64,000 nucleotides of DNA from Thinopyrum elongatum (Eukaryota; Streptophyta; Magnoliopsida; Poales; Poaceae), in contig CM022297.1 in the NCBI GenBank assembly GCA_011799875.1, positions 449,239,292-449,303,291 of the forward strand, given 5' to 3'. This document shows, piece after piece, positions 30,229 to 42,647 of this stretch. Positions within the stretch are counted from its first letter, which is position 1, and every line of letters begins with the position of its first letter. Under the pieces are notes generated by a model. It saw nothing but the letters and a program-made list of their open reading frames with translations. It did no database searches and was not told the origin of the DNA. A program made the translations under genes and the position numbers.

Positions 30229-30962
30229 CTATTTGGGATCCATGCCAGTCCCAATAGTGAACTGTTGGGATGAGTCGCCAGGGATGAAGTTAACCTGTTT
30301 TGTGTCCTTGGCCGACTTAAATTTGAGCGGGGGATCAGACTCTATGGTGGGTTTCTTCAAGGGAGTCATATCTACTGGGTCAACATTGGATGTGTAAAAC
30401 TTCAACTGCTCTGTTGTGCAGGTCGACTCAGCGTAAGCTGCGTCCCCCTCCTCGCACTCGCGTGCGATTTTCCTGTTACCATCAACTATGATAGTGCCCT
30501 TCGGCTCAGGCATCTTGAGCTTGAGATACACATAGCAGGGCTGGGCCATGAAACGAGCATAAGCTGGCCGTATGAAGAGGGCATGATATGGGCTCTTAAT
30601 CTTGACCACCTCGAATGTCAAAACTCCGATCTATAGTTATACTCATCACCAAACGCAACTTCCAGTTTAATACGCCCAATAGGATAAGCGGACTTTCCAG
30701 GGATGATCCCGTGAAAAATGGTCGAAGATTGCAGGAGTTGTTTCTCTGACAAATTCATGCACCTGAAGGTATCATAATATAAAATGTTGATGTTGCTTCC
30801 TCCATCCATGAGCACTTTAGTAAGCTTATAACCATCAACTTGGGGTGCCACCACCATAGCAAGACAACCCAGATTCTCGACCTTGGGGGGATGATCCACC
30901 CTACTCCAAGTGACTGTTTGTTCTGGCCAATTTAAATACTCAGGCATAGCTGGCTCAGTCAA
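30229..30962 (-). pseudogene. Tat element protease region and linker
   Basis: The protease piece (30618-30962) contains KVLMDGGSNINILYYDTFR, with DGGS at the aspartic active site, and FHGIIPGKSAYPIGRIKLEV. The linker (30229-30621) contains YHALFIRPAYARFMAQPCYV and YLKLKMPEPKGTIIVDG. The two frames meet with a four-base overlap at 30618-30621, which suggests a single-base shift there in the original continuous frame. Confidence 0.75.
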
Positions 30963-31025
30963 GTTGACGACATGCTTCTAGAGTTTGCTATCCTGCTTGC
31001 AGGTGCTAGTCATAAAGATGTGATA

Positions 31026-33580
31026 TTACCCACTATTTAACTGCTTAGGATTGCTCTGAAAACCTATCTGATTGCCCTGCTGCTGAGTACCTTGACCAAA
31101 ATGTTGATTTCCTCCTCCATGATTGTCAGACCCCTGATATCCAAACCCAGACCCGCCATGACCATTAAAACCACCGGACGAGTCGGCTCCCAGAAAACTG
31201 GATCCTGAGCCACCGACCCCAAGTTGCCCTGGGTTTCCACCACCTCCACCTTGCTGATTCTGGAAAACTTGATTGTGATATTGCTGCATAATATAACAGT
31301 TCTCCCAAGAGTGGCTCGCCGGCTTATCTTGAGTACTGTGTTTAGGACACGGACCTTTGAGGGCTTCCTCGAAATTACAAGCTTTATTTGCATTGAATGT
31401 CCTCCGGAATTATTCCATCTCTGGCCCTAGAAACTGGTATTGGTGTTAGCAACAAAATCTGAGCCGCCCTCAGGGTGTTTACGCTTGCCACCATTGCCCT
31501 GATTGCCATGGTTCCCATTGTACCCGGAGTTGTTTTGTTGTTGTACCTTTGCCACCACCATTTTTCTTGCCCTTGTTGGTTTTTTTGTCATCTGACGTAG
31601 GATCCTTTGTAGTGTCTGACTCAGCGAATCTGGTAAGGACATCCATGAGACCTCCCATGTCCTGAACCGTCCGCTTGAGGTGCCCAAGCTTCTGAACCAA
31701 AGGATCAAAATGACAGTTTAACTCCAAAATTTAGACAACCTGGGCGGCTGATATACCATCAGAGGAGTGGATTATAGCCGCGACCCGATGGGCCCAATGA
31801 TGAGGTGACTCGCCCTCACGCTGGACACAATGTTGTAAATCAACAATTGTCATTGGGCGCTTGTAGGTTCCTTGGAAGTGTTTGACGAAGCGCTCCTTCA
31901 GCTCCGACCAAGTGTTGATGGAATTAGGGGGCAAGTTCTTCAACCAAGTACGAGTTGTCCCTTCAAGCATCATAGTCAAATACTTAGCATAGACTGCGTC
32001 GCTAACATCAAGCACGTCCATGGAAATTTCGTAAATTTCAATCCAAGCCGCCGGCTCGAGATTAGCCGTGTAATTTGGGACCTTACGAGGGCCTTTGAAA
32101 TCCTTAGACATGCGTTCGTTCCGAAGAGCCGGCACCAGGCACAGAATCCCAATGGTTCTGGTACTTGATCCTACACCCTACGAGGCCAAAGGAGTTGAAG
32201 TGGGTGATGGTTGAGCCGCCGCGTTGGCCACTTCTGCCTCTCGTCGCGCGCGGGCCGTGATGACGATCTCCTGAGCATCTAGGGCTCCATGTCAAGGTGG
32301 GTCACACGGCTGCTCGCGTCTCCTCTAGGCACTGCTGGATACCGCGGGTGACTCAGCATGGTGGCTCCTACTGCGGCTTGGATGTGGGGTGTAGTGGAGT
32401 CGCTGCTGGCTATAGGAGTAGTTTGCTTGCTGGGCATCCGCAGTCTTCAACATCTCGATGGCGTGCAAAGCTTCCCTCTCAACTGGGGTAGTCCCTGTGA
32501 TCGGAAGGGCGGCAAGGTTGGTAGCTGCTGCCAATAGGTTATCGACGGGATTGGAGAAGTAACCGGCCGGTGTCACAAAACGGTCGGGAGTCATATGGAC
32601 AGGCGGCTGATGTTGAATCGGCTCAAGCTGACGCTGTTGAGGTGACTGCCGAGGCTGAGCTGGAGGTGGCCGCCAATCCCCATCTGGGTACATGACTCGG
32701 TTCAATTGAGGTATAACCAAGGCCCCTGGGGTACTTGTTCCAGCCCCGGTGTAGGTGTGTTGAACAGATGCCTAGGCTCATAATCAATGGGCATGCGAGT
32801 CTTGTGCCTTCTCCTATGAACCACATCTGAGGCATTCTACCGTAGGCCCATGCACCAGGCTTCCGTCCTTAGGCCCTCCACCTCATTATGAATCTGAGCT
32901 TGTAGCTGTGTCATGCGAGCGTTCTCAGCATTGATGTCTTCCTGAGCCTTAGCCATCTGCTCGTGAAGCTTAGCTACCTCCGCATTGCGCTCCACCTGGT
33001 TCTCCGTAGTTAACAGTGACTCAAGGAGCATTGTTAATGAAGCGACCCACTCGGAGAGGACTTGAGCCGGCATTTTGACCAGGCCAGACGCACTTGGATC
33101 AGTCGCTGAAGTACCGGTTCCACCCATGGTGCCTGCTGCGGTTTAGTCAAGAGCTGGTGTAGTGCCTGCCATGTAGACGGCGGTCCAACGGGGCGGCTCA
33201 TGGTCGACCGGGGCCGGTTCATCATCAGAGTAGCCCCCAAGCCGTCCGTCATATAGTGAGAGGATTGACTTAGTATCTCCAATCGATGACTCGCCATCAG
33301 AGGTATCGCCACCATACGCGGAGTTATTCGCGAGATCGACCCCCTGGGTGAAGCCAACGAAAACATGGTTCCGGCCGGCTTGAGCCCAGGCGGGTTGCGT
33401 GTGCCAAGCCAGCTCGACGATGTCGGTGCAAATGTCCATCTCGGGTCCTAATTCGCCAATTTTGCCGATGAAGACGTGGATCTTGCCGAAGGGGACCCGG
33501 TACCCGTACTCGATTGAGTCGGCCTCGGGGCCCCAGCCTGAATCATCAATGTAGAGGTTGCCGCGGTGACTCTTGGTCAT
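31026..33580 (-). pseudogene. Tat element gag
   Basis: It would be the particle protein. It reads from 33580 leftward: an N-terminal piece (DSGWGPEADSIEYGYRVPFG, then KIHVFIGKIGELG), a coiled-coil piece (32837-33127), a Gln/Pro-rich piece (32325-32720), the retrotransposon gag domain (31731-32135; EGTTRTWLKNLPPNSINTWS, ELKERFVKHFQGTYKRP), a Lys/Gly-rich piece (31479-31727) and a Gly/Gln/Asn-rich tail (31026-31289). The pieces lie in different frames, so several shifts and stops are present. Confidence 0.75.
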
Positions 33581-33648
33581 GCGACCGATCGCGTATCATT
33601 CGATCTCTCGGAGAGCTCCCTCCAAGAACTCAACACCACCGAGCGATA

Positions 33649-33666
33649 GCCCCATGGTGGGCGCCA
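33649..33666 (-). other. Tat element primer-binding site
   Basis: TGGCGCCCACCATGGGGC on the minus strand, two bases inside the LTR end. TGG start and GC-rich stem are as expected for a complement of a tRNA 3' end. An arginine tRNA is the usual primer in this lineage; the exact tRNA was not checked. Confidence 0.6.
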
Positions 33667-33668
33667 AC

Positions 33669-34211
33669 TGTCGCGGTTTTGTCACGGCAGATGTCCTCGT
33701 GAAAGGACTTAGTCGTGAGGCCATCACCGCAAGGTAGTAGCTTGAACGGGGTTGATAGGAATCGAAAGACAAGGGTTTACCCAGGTTTGGCCCCTCTCGA
33801 TGGAGGTAATAGCCTACTTCCTACTTAATTGATATTGATGATGATGATCTCGATTACAAGGGTGCGACTTGGCTAACCTAGTGCTCGAGAGATTGTAACC
33901 TAGTCTTTTTGCCTCAGGGGCTCCCCTTTATATACAGGACGAGGCCCTGGGCTTACAAAAGAATCCGGGTCGTACTACAACCCGTGCCCTAATATGTTTC
34001 CTACTTGTCCTGTTTCCCAAGTAAGGGAATTACAAAGCCCTTCGGTAAGCCGCCGCCTCAGGCACTGGGCCGTGAGCCGGCCCACTCTATGAGTCGCCCC
34101 CATGGGCCTTGAGGTCTTGATCGCCGCAGCCCAGTCTTATTCTTTTAGGCCGCCACTGGATAACCCGGCCCTGAATGGGTGGATCATACCGTGGGGTTAT
34201 ATCCCCAACTA
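33669..34211 (-). repeat. Tat element 5' LTR
   Basis: About 543 bases. In plus coordinates it begins TGTCGCGGTTTTG and ends GGGGTTATATCCCCAACTA; a normal end would be CCCCAACA, so one base appears to have been inserted or changed. TATATAAAG (about 33926-33934, minus strand) is a TATA box. No copy of it is seen at the left end of the element. Confidence 0.7.
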
Positions 34212-34239
34212 GGATGGACTGACCAGTGGTGGGAGTACG

Positions 34240-34839
34240 TCTTGGAAATATGCCCTAGAGGCAATAATATTTGTATTATTATATTTTTGTACTTGTAATT
34301 AAAGAGTTTATATTCTATGTTATAACTGTTGTGATCCTGGAATACGTGATTAAGTGAAAAACTCATATGCACGTGTGGAATGATAAACGGTTAAATATAA
34401 GATTCCTAGTTTTGCCTCTAGGACTAGCTCAAGTGTTGTTGATCACGTTTTCTGGATCTTAAGATATCGTTAAGTGTTAAACGATAGTCATAAAACAACA
34501 TATTATGACGTTGGAAGAACGATCATATTGAATCGACCCAAATATATCTGTTATGAATTGACTAATATCGTCTATAATCAATTGTAATAACATGGAGTGT
34601 TAACGTGTGATTTTGCTCCTTAGACCATGAGAGTATTGTAGTCACTTCTTACCATACGGTGGGCTTTGGGGTTGATCAAACGTCACCTGTAATACGGTGA
34701 TCAGAACGACAACTTACAGGTTCATCAGAAAATTTGATAAGGGACTAGATAGCTTGAAAATGGTGTTTGCTCCTCCGACGATGGAGAGATATTCTTAGGG
34801 CCCTCTCGGTGTGACGACATCCATCATCATCTAGCCAGA
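34240..34839 (+). mobile_element. Copia LTR fragment (BARE/Angela/WIS-like)
   Basis: It starts TCTTGGAAATATGCCCTAG, one change from the usual TGTTGGAAATATGCCCTAG of Triticeae copia LTRs, and continues with GAGGCAATAATATTTG. It is cut at 34839 where the next element begins. It is the oldest layer in this stack, and its remainder is not visible in the window. It differs from the LTRs of copia 1 and 2 beyond the first ~40 bases. Confidence 0.75.
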
Positions 34840-35016
34840 TGATAACCCACAAGTATAGGGGATCGCAACAGTTTTCGAGGGTGGAGTATTCAACCCAAAT
34901 TTATTGATTCGACACAAGGTGAGCCAAAGAATATTCCCAAGTATTAGCAGTTGAGTTTTCAATTCAGCCACACCTGAAAGACTTAATATCTGCAGCAAGG
35001 TGATCAATAGCAAAGT

Positions 35017-38000
35017 TGTCACGACCCGGATTTGACAAAATCCAAGTCTCTGTGCTTACTGTGCTATCCCTGGATCATAGCTAGCACACACAGTAACAAG
35101 AATGAATATCAGTAAAACATACATCATTTTACTACAATGGTAGATCCAGAAATAAACAAATACATACCATTGGCACAGCTCGATGCTGGCACATAATACA
35201 GCAGAATTATACGTAGTCGCTAAGTTAGGGCTCCATCAACGCCACTGGGCTCGTTGAGTGTAGACCGTAACCATATCGTCTCTTAATCTGTCGAGATCTG
35301 CACATGACAGATGCAGATGAGTACGTGAAATGTACTCGCAAGTTGCAAAGGAAAGTTTAACAGAATATATATGCAGGGTAAGTTTTGGTGGAGATTTACT
35401 TTGCATAAAGCCAATTTTCTCCTATACTGAATTTTGTAAACTTCTTTTGAAATAAAAAATAGTTTTTAGTATAAAAGGTAGGAGTGAGACTTTGGATATA
35501 CACACCAAAGCTCATTCTCCGATTTTGGTAAAAACATATATATGGTTGAAGTGAAACACATTCACTGTGCTCATTCCTCAACTTTAACCCTTAAAACAGA
35601 CTTTTAGAAAAGAAAGGGGAGATTCTTCTTCGGTCCAAGTCTTCAGTTGCTCAAAATTGCCCGTAACCGGGGGCACGGCTAATCGATTAGGTTTAACCCT
35701 CTGCAGAGGTCGTACACGTTCCCCACATGACACAATCAACCCTTTGTCTCGTGACACCGCTTTGGGTGTGTGATCGGAAGGAGATTGTGATGAAGCCTTT
35801 CCAAACGGCCCCCTTTACTTAGTTCTAGCACGACCCGCTCCCTTGGCTATTAAGACCCCTCTTCGATGACCGTACCTGAATAAAGGGTTTCCCGATAAGG
35901 AAAAGCCAAGCCAGAGCCATAATAGCATGTGACTGTACTGGAAGCTACATCAAACTGTACTTGGAAGATCTCGGTCCCCTGGACGGCGGTCCCCACCAAA
36001 AACCTCGGTCCCCTGGACGGCGGTCCCCACCAAAAACCTGTGAGCAAGACCCCAGTCGGGCGCATTCACTGCAAGACCCCGATGGGCGCAATCACTTGTA
36101 GACGCTCCCGTCATACCATCCCGCCCAGGGAGTAGAAGTAAAATAATATATAATTTTTTTTTAAAAAGATTTTCTCAAAACTTTGCTCCAAAGAGAGCAA
36201 GATTAAGGTTTAAAACAAGTTTGGTTTTTTTGTTATCCCACCCATTTTGTGCAAGCGTGGCCAAGCATGGTAGTGAGTCTTGAACCTATGGCTCTAGCTA
36301 AAAATAATACTTTACAAAACTTTTATAAAACATGCATAGTATTAAAATTTAAAGAGATATGCATAGTATGAAAATATAGGTCGAAGCATGATCAATTTGC
36401 AACTTGCCTGAGTTCCTGAAGATGAAATATTCTACTCGTAGTCGTCTCGCCTTCTCGTTACAATATATCTAACGACACTTCAACACACAACAAAATCCAG
36501 ATGAAGATCCAAATAAAAGATACAAATTCACAATACAAATTATTTAGTTTTTACTATTACTAAGCTAGTTACTAAGGCGTGGTAGGGTTGAGATAGGATC
36601 AAGTTGGCTTGATTGAAAATATGACATAAATCGTATTCCGGGGTTGGATCAAGTTGATACAAATTAGGATCATGGGTTGAAGGGTTGTGCGGCAAGGTTC
36701 AACGACAAAGTCTATAATGGGTTTGATTGGAATATTGACTTGGGTCCAATGAAAATGGTAGATGGAGTTGGTGGCATAAGGTTTATGTTACAAAATTTAT
36801 GTAACATTTCCTAAGTCCAAATTTGTATGATGATGGCATATGACCAGATAGGTTTTCTTGGGATCAATCTAAGAGATTTAACTTAGTGTCAAATTTTATT
36901 TTAACGAAATTATTAAACAATGATCAAGAAGGTCAAATTAAGGTGTTGATGTTAAAACAGTGACTAAACCTTGCTGAAAAATTATGCCATGAGTTCCAAC
37001 AGAAAGGTGAGGTCCTAAGGTCGAACTTTCATATAATAAACATTTTTATATGATTTACAGATTAGAAGATATAGCGAAATACTCAATTTAACATTTAAAT
37101 CAGAACTAAAATTTAACTTGCCAAAAACTGAGATCTCAAATTTTTATAATAAACTAGATGTTCCAAGGAATCCGGGGATATAAAATTTGTCAAATTTGGA
37201 CATACAGTTTAGGAGATATGATTGTCTGAAGTTTGGATATTTTTCTGAAAAAGCAACACGGGAATTACAGGTGATGCCACGTGTCTTGTTTTTATTGGCT
37301 GATACCCCTTCGGATTTAACTGAACAGAGGAAGACCGTGAGCTGCCAGATCAGGGACAGAACGTCAAGTAACTCACCGGAAAGAAGACCGGCGATGGAAG
37401 TGACGGTGGTTGTGGCTCCGGCATGCGGGGTTCCGGCGTTCTGGAGGGTTCCGGCGCAGGGCGTTGGTTGCACGGCGTGCTCGATCTCGTCCACTGGTGT
37501 CGGGGATGCGTGGCTGGAGCTCGCCGGAGTTTCCCTTGGACGTGATCGTGGTCGTTGGCACGCTCCGGCTGCGGATTCGTGAGATTGAACGGGTCAAGGA
37601 GGTTCACACGGGTTATACACATCCGGAGAAAGAATTGGAGGGGCGAGGGGCTCACCAGAGACAGGTCCACCTTCGTCGGAAGCGGCAGCGAATGACGAAC
37701 TCCGGCGAGCAATTGCTCGCGTAGGAGAGCGAGACAGAGAGGGGTTTCGGGCTCAGGGATGGAGAGATACGTTGTGATTTCCGGGGTCCTATTTATAGGG
37801 GAAGAGGGGGTCGGTACGGGGAGATCAAAGGAGCTCACCGTGGCCTTTAATGACTGATTGTGCAGGAACGTTTCACGGATCCGTTCGTCCAATTAAAGCA
37901 ACGAAGATGAGTTTTAATTCCCTGAATGGGTTCTCCTGACATTCCTCTATAATAATCGTGTTGATGAAAAATCGAAAGGGTGAAAGAATCAAATGCTAGA

Positions 38001-38849
38001 GGGAGAGGAAGAGGTGCAATGTTGTTTCTGTCTGTTCTTCTGTAGATTGAAACGTAACGCACGAAGGTAGAAGAAGACATGTGCGTGGGCTGCGCTAAGA
38101 GAGATGGACATTAGTGGAAGTATAGGCCCAAGGGGGGGAAAAGTGAAAGGTAGAGAGAAAGAAAAGAGAAAAAAAAAATAGAAGTGGGCTGTTGGTGCTG
38201 CTATAGCTCGCCTACGGTTAACAGTGTGGAAGATATGAATGGGTCAAGCCCAGTAGGTTTAGGACAGAAATTTAATTACGTACTTATGTACATGCACAAA
38301 AAGCTTACATAAGGCAGGAAATAAAATGTTTATATTAACCTACATATTATTCAGAGTCCAAGAAAAATAGTTTAAGAATTTAATAATTAATTTTATCAAT
38401 GCTTTATGTACTTAATCGAATTACACAAAAATTCAAATTAGAGTTTTTTGCAAATTTCCATAATGATAAATATTTCCAAATATATTTTTGGAGAAGTTAC
38501 ATTATCTCCCCTCATTAAATTTAGTTGAATAATTTGGAAATATTTAATTGGCGTTAAATTTTCAAATAAGATCTAATTTCAAATGGAACCCCAAAATTCA
38601 AAAGAACTCCAAATTTTCAAATAACTCTTTTATGAAATATCTATCCACCATCTTTGAGAAAGTCATTTTATTCTCACTCCATAATATTGAATATGGTTTC
38701 AAAATATTTCATAGGAGTCCGAAAGAGAAGAAATCTAAACTCAATTTTTTTTTAAACAATACTCAAAACTGTTTTAATTGCCCCTGAAAATCATAGCAAC
38801 TCACTCGGTAATAAATTATTATTAACATTCCAAGATTTGGGATGTTAGA
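35017..38849 (-). mobile_element. Solo LTR, 3.8 kb, gypsy-type
   Basis: Bounded by the duplication AAAGT (35012-35016 and 38850-38854). On the minus strand it begins TCTAACATCCCAAATC (TG to TC mutation) and ends AATCCGGGTCGTGACA. TATAAATAGG (minus strand, about 37788-37797) is a TATA box with a GC-rich Pro/Ser/Arg-coding tract just after it, as in the solo LTR at 15918. ORFs up to 180 codons (37350-37892) lie within this tract and are not supported as genes. No internal retrotransposon region is present. Confidence 0.85.
35970..36037. repeat. 34 bp perfect tandem duplication
   Basis: CTCGGTCCCCTGGACGGCGG followed by TCCCCACCAAAAAC occurs twice with no change (35970-36003 and 36004-36037), inside the solo LTR. 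Confidence 0.95.
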
Positions 38850-39552
38850 AAAGTAGTATGATGGTAATAGTAACAGTAGCAATAGAAACAGTAGCAATTT
38901 TGTAGTGATTGTAACCACGGCAACAGCGAAAGTAACTTAGCAATGATCAATATATGAAAAGCGTAGGCATTGGATCAGTGATGGATAATTACGTTGGATA
39001 GCATTCATCATATAATAGTTATAACCTAGAGCGACACAGAACTAGCTCCAATTCATCAATATAATGTAGGCATGTATTCTGTATTTAGTCCAACATGCTT
39101 AAGGAAAAGAACTTGCATGACATCTTTTGTCCTACCCTCCCGTGGCAGCGGGGTCCATACGGAAACTAAGGGATATTAAGGCCTCCTTTTAATAGAGAAC
39201 CGGAACAAAGCATTAGCACTTAGTGAATACATGAACTCCTCAAACTACGGTAATCACCGGAAAGAATCTCAATTATTTTCACCTTGGGGTATGCGGATCA
39301 TAACACGTAATACGTGCATATAACTTGCAAGATACGATCAAGAACACACATATATTCATGGAACCATAATAGGTTCAGATCTGAAATCATGGACTCGGGC
39401 CCTATTGACAAGCATTAAGCATAGCAAAGTCATAGCAACATCAATCTCAGAACATAGTGGATACTAGGGATCAAGCCCTAACAAAACTAACTCGATTACA
39501 TGATAAATCTCATCCAACCCATCACCGTCCAACAAGCCTACGAAGGAATTAC

Positions 39553-41129
39553 TGATGGCTCGTGTCCGCGTCAGTATTTTCCCCGAAGAGGAAGGGATGA
39601 TGCAGCATTGCTACGGTAGGTATTTCCCTCGGTGATGAGACCAAGGTTATCGAACCAGTAGGAGAACTACACAACACTATGTAAATGGTACTTGCACACA
39701 AAGAACAAATACTTGCAACCCGACGCATAAGAGGGGTTGTCAGTCCCTCCCGGGTAAAAGATAGATAAAATTGTACTAGATTAGATAAATAGATCTCGCG
39801 GGAACACGAGATAAAATAAATAACAAAAAATTACAGCAAAGTATTTTTGGGTTTTTGGATTAATAGATCTGAAAATAAAAGAGGCAAATAATAGATCGGA
39901 AAGCAAATATGATAAAGAAGAGACCCGGGGGCCGTATATTTCACTAGTGGCTTCTCTCGAGAAAAATAGCATACGGCGGGTAAACAAATTACTATTGGGC
40001 AATTGATAGAACTTCAAATAATTATGATGATATCCAGGCAATGATCATTATATAGGCATCACGTCCAAGATTAGTAGACCGACTCCTGCCTGCATCTACT
40101 ACTATTACTCCACACATCGACCGCTATCCAGCATGCATCTAGTGTATTAAGTTCATGGAAAAACGGAGTAATGAAATAAGAACGATGACATGATGTAGCC
40201 AAGATCTATTCATGTAGGAATAGAACCCATCTTGTTGTCCTTAATAGCAACGATCAATATGTGTCTTGCTGCCCCTTCTGTCACTAGGAAAGAACACCGC
40301 ACGACCGAACCCATCACAAAGCAGCTCTTCCCATGGCAAGAAAAATCGATCTAGTTGGCCTTACTAAACCAAAGATTCGAAGAATAAATACGAGGCTATA
40401 AGTAATCATGCATATAAGAGATCAAAACTCAAATAACTTTCATGTATAAAATAGATCTGATCATAAACTCAAAGTTCATTGGATCCCAACAAACACATCG
40501 CAAAAAGAGTTATATCAAATAGATCTCCAAGAGACCATTGTATTGAGAATCAAAAGAGAGAGAGGAAGCCATCTAGCTACTGCCTACGGACCCGTAGGTC
40601 TACAATGAACTACTCACGAATCATCGGAGAGGCACAATTGAGGATGATGAACCCCTCCGTGATGGTGTCTAGATTGAATCTGGTGGTTCTGGAACATGCG
40701 GCGGCTGGAATTGTGCTTCGTCGACTCCCCTAGGGTTTTTCGATTTTTGGGGTATTTATGGAGCAAAGAGGCGGTGCGAGAGGCGGCCGAGGTGGGCACA
40801 ACCCACCAGGGCGCCCCTGGGCCCCCAGGCGCGCCCAGGTGGGTTGTGCTCCCCTCAGAGCCTCCCTCTGGTAATTCTTTGGCCCAACACGTGTCTTCTG
40901 GTCCAGAAAAATTCTCCAAAAAGTTTCGCTGCCTTTGGACTCCGTTTGGTATTGATTTTCTGCGAAGTAAAAAACAAGCAAAAAACAACAACTGGCACTG
41001 GGCACTATGTCAATAGGTTAGTCCCAAAAAATGATATAAAGTTGCTATAAAATGATTGTAAAACATCCAAGAATGATAATATAACAGCATGGAACAAGCA
41101 AAAATTATATATACGTTGGAGACGTATCA
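39553..41129 (-). mobile_element. Solo LTR, 1.6 kb, Fatima-like
   Basis: Bounded by the duplication ATTAC (39548-39552 and 41130-41134). On the minus strand it begins TGATACGTCTCCAACGTATA and ends ACACGAGCCATCA. CATAAATACCCC (minus strand, about 40746-40757) is a TATA box. The ends and TGATACGTCTCC motif resemble Fatima-type Triticeae gypsy LTRs. The ORFs at 40614-41016 on both strands are in LTR sequence. The element began as a full retrotransposon and was reduced by LTR-LTR recombination. Confidence 0.85.
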
Positions 41130-41634
41130 ATTACTCACCCCTGGCGGTGAGCATCATGAAATTAGTGATGGAGGAAGGTTGATGATGACGACGGCGTCGA
41201 ATCCCCCTCTCCGGAGCCCTGAACGGACTCAAGATCAGCCCTCCCGATGAAGAACAGTGGGTGGAGGCGGCTCCATATCGTAAAACGCGATGAATCCTTC
41301 TCTCTAATTTTTTCTTAGCGAATATGTATATATGGAGTTGGAGTTAGGGTTGTCGGAGGTCCAGGGGGCCCACAAGCTCATAGGGCGTGCCCTAGGGGAT
41401 GGTCGCACCCCTTGAGCTTGTGTCTCTTTCCGCCAGTATTTTTTGTATATTCCATACAAATTCTCCATAAATTTTCAGGTCAATCCGAGAACTTTGATTC
41501 TGCACAAAAACAACACCATGGAAATTCTGTTGAAAACAGCGTCAGTCCGGGTTTGTTTCATTCAAATCATGCAAATTAGAGTCCAAAACAAGAGCAAAAT
41601 TGTTTGGAAAAGTAGATACGACGGAGACGTATCA

Positions 41635-41648
41635 ACTCCCTCAAGCTT
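41635..41648 (-). other. Sabrina-like polypurine tract
   Basis: AAGCTTGAGGGAGT on the minus strand abuts the 3' LTR start TGATACG. The stretch 41649-42086 beyond it has no gene. Confidence 0.75.
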
Positions 41649-42086
41649 AACTCATTGCTTGTCCTCAAGCAATTCAGTTGACAAACTGAAAGTGTCAAAG
41701 AAAAACTTTTACAAACTTTGTTTGATCTTGTTGTTGCAAACATGTCTAACCAATGTTCAGGTTTTCAGCAAAGATTTTGGACTAAACATATTCACGATAA
41801 CACTTCGGTATCTCATTTCCTCATGTCAATGACATAACCAACTACCGAGCAATAATAACATATCTCGGATGACAACACCTTTTTCAAAACAATCATGATA
41901 TAATATGACATAATGGTATCTCGCTAGCCCTTTCTGAGACCGCAAAACATAAATATAGATCACCTCTGAAGTTCAAGCACTAACCAGAGATTGTAATTCA
42001 TGGTAAAAGAGATCCAGTCACACTCATACTCAACATTAACTAATAACAAAGCACAAAAATGACAATAGTGCTCTCCAGCTGGTGCA

Positions 42087-42647
42087 TTACTGAGAAGATG
42101 ATGATTCAATAATAAAAGTAAATAGATAGGCCCTTCGCGCAGGGAAGCAGGAATTTGCAGAGGCGCTAGAGCTCGAAGCTTTTAAAACATAGATGAATAT
42201 AATTTTGGGAGGTATGCTTTCATTGTCAACGTAGCGACCGAGAGTTTTCAATATCTTCCATGCTAGATACATTATAGGCGGTTCCCAAATAAAAAGGTAA
42301 AGTTTTACTCCCCCTCCACCAACAACACAAGCCATGGCTAGCCAATCCTCGGGTTCCCTCCATACCAACAACAGTCCGGGGTAGTTTTGTTTCATTATTA
42401 TATTTTGATTTTGATCATAGGACTGGGCATCCCAATTACCAGCCACTTTCTTGTGAATGACAAGCAAATAAACACTCATCGTGAGAATAACCCACCTAGC
42501 ATGGAAGATATTGATTGCCCCCTGTCGCTTCATGAGCGATCCAGGCATACAAAATAGATTATTATTTGAAGATTTAGAGTTTGGCACATGCAAATTTACT
42601 TGGAACGGCAGGTAATTACCGCATATAGGTAGGTATGGTGGACTCAT
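42087..42647 (-). other. 186-codon open frame of uncertain status
   Basis: It opens at 42647 and runs uninterrupted to 42087. It has a Cys/Pro/Asn-rich start (MSPPYLPICGNYLPF), hydrophobic stretches (WVILTMSVYLLVIH, LFIWEPPIMYLAWKIL) and a Ser/Ala-rich tail. It lies in the 3' region of the element, where Athila elements may carry env-like ORFs, but the sequence resembles no domain I know, and its composition may be chance. I regard it as probably non-coding. Confidence 0.25.

Larger units (their letters stand above)
24837..34211 (-). mobile_element. Ty3/gypsy Tat-type retrotransposon, 3' LTR missing
   Basis: From right to left on the minus strand: 5' LTR (33669-34211), primer site, gag, protease, RT, RNase H, integrase, a long 3' region with an ORF on the opposite strand. 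RT before integrase makes it gypsy. The extra RNase H with FDGSRQLEGSGARVIL and SEYEALLHGLRMA is the archaeal-like type found in Tat elements. The left end stops at the CACTA-like end (24836/24837) without an LTR, so the 3' LTR was lost or displaced. All coding parts have stops or frameshifts. Confidence 0.8.
34840..41634 (-). repeat. Sabrina-like 3' LTR with two solo LTR insertions
   Basis: About 1.38 kb of native LTR in three parts (34840-35016, 38855-39552, 41135-41634), interrupted by 35017-38849 and 39553-41129. The parts match 48427-48876 and 57469-57779 where both exist. A TATA-like stretch (TATATACATATTC, minus strand) lies near 41322-41334. Confidence 0.85.

Noticed and set aside
37350..37892. 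180-codon minus-strand ORF
   Set aside because: It lies in the GC-rich transcribed part of a solo LTR (35017-38849), has no domain, and other frames are also open there.
42087..42647. Env-like gene in the Sabrina-like element
   Set aside because: The 186-codon frame has hydrophobic stretches but no signal peptide or clear membrane architecture. It is listed only as uncertain.
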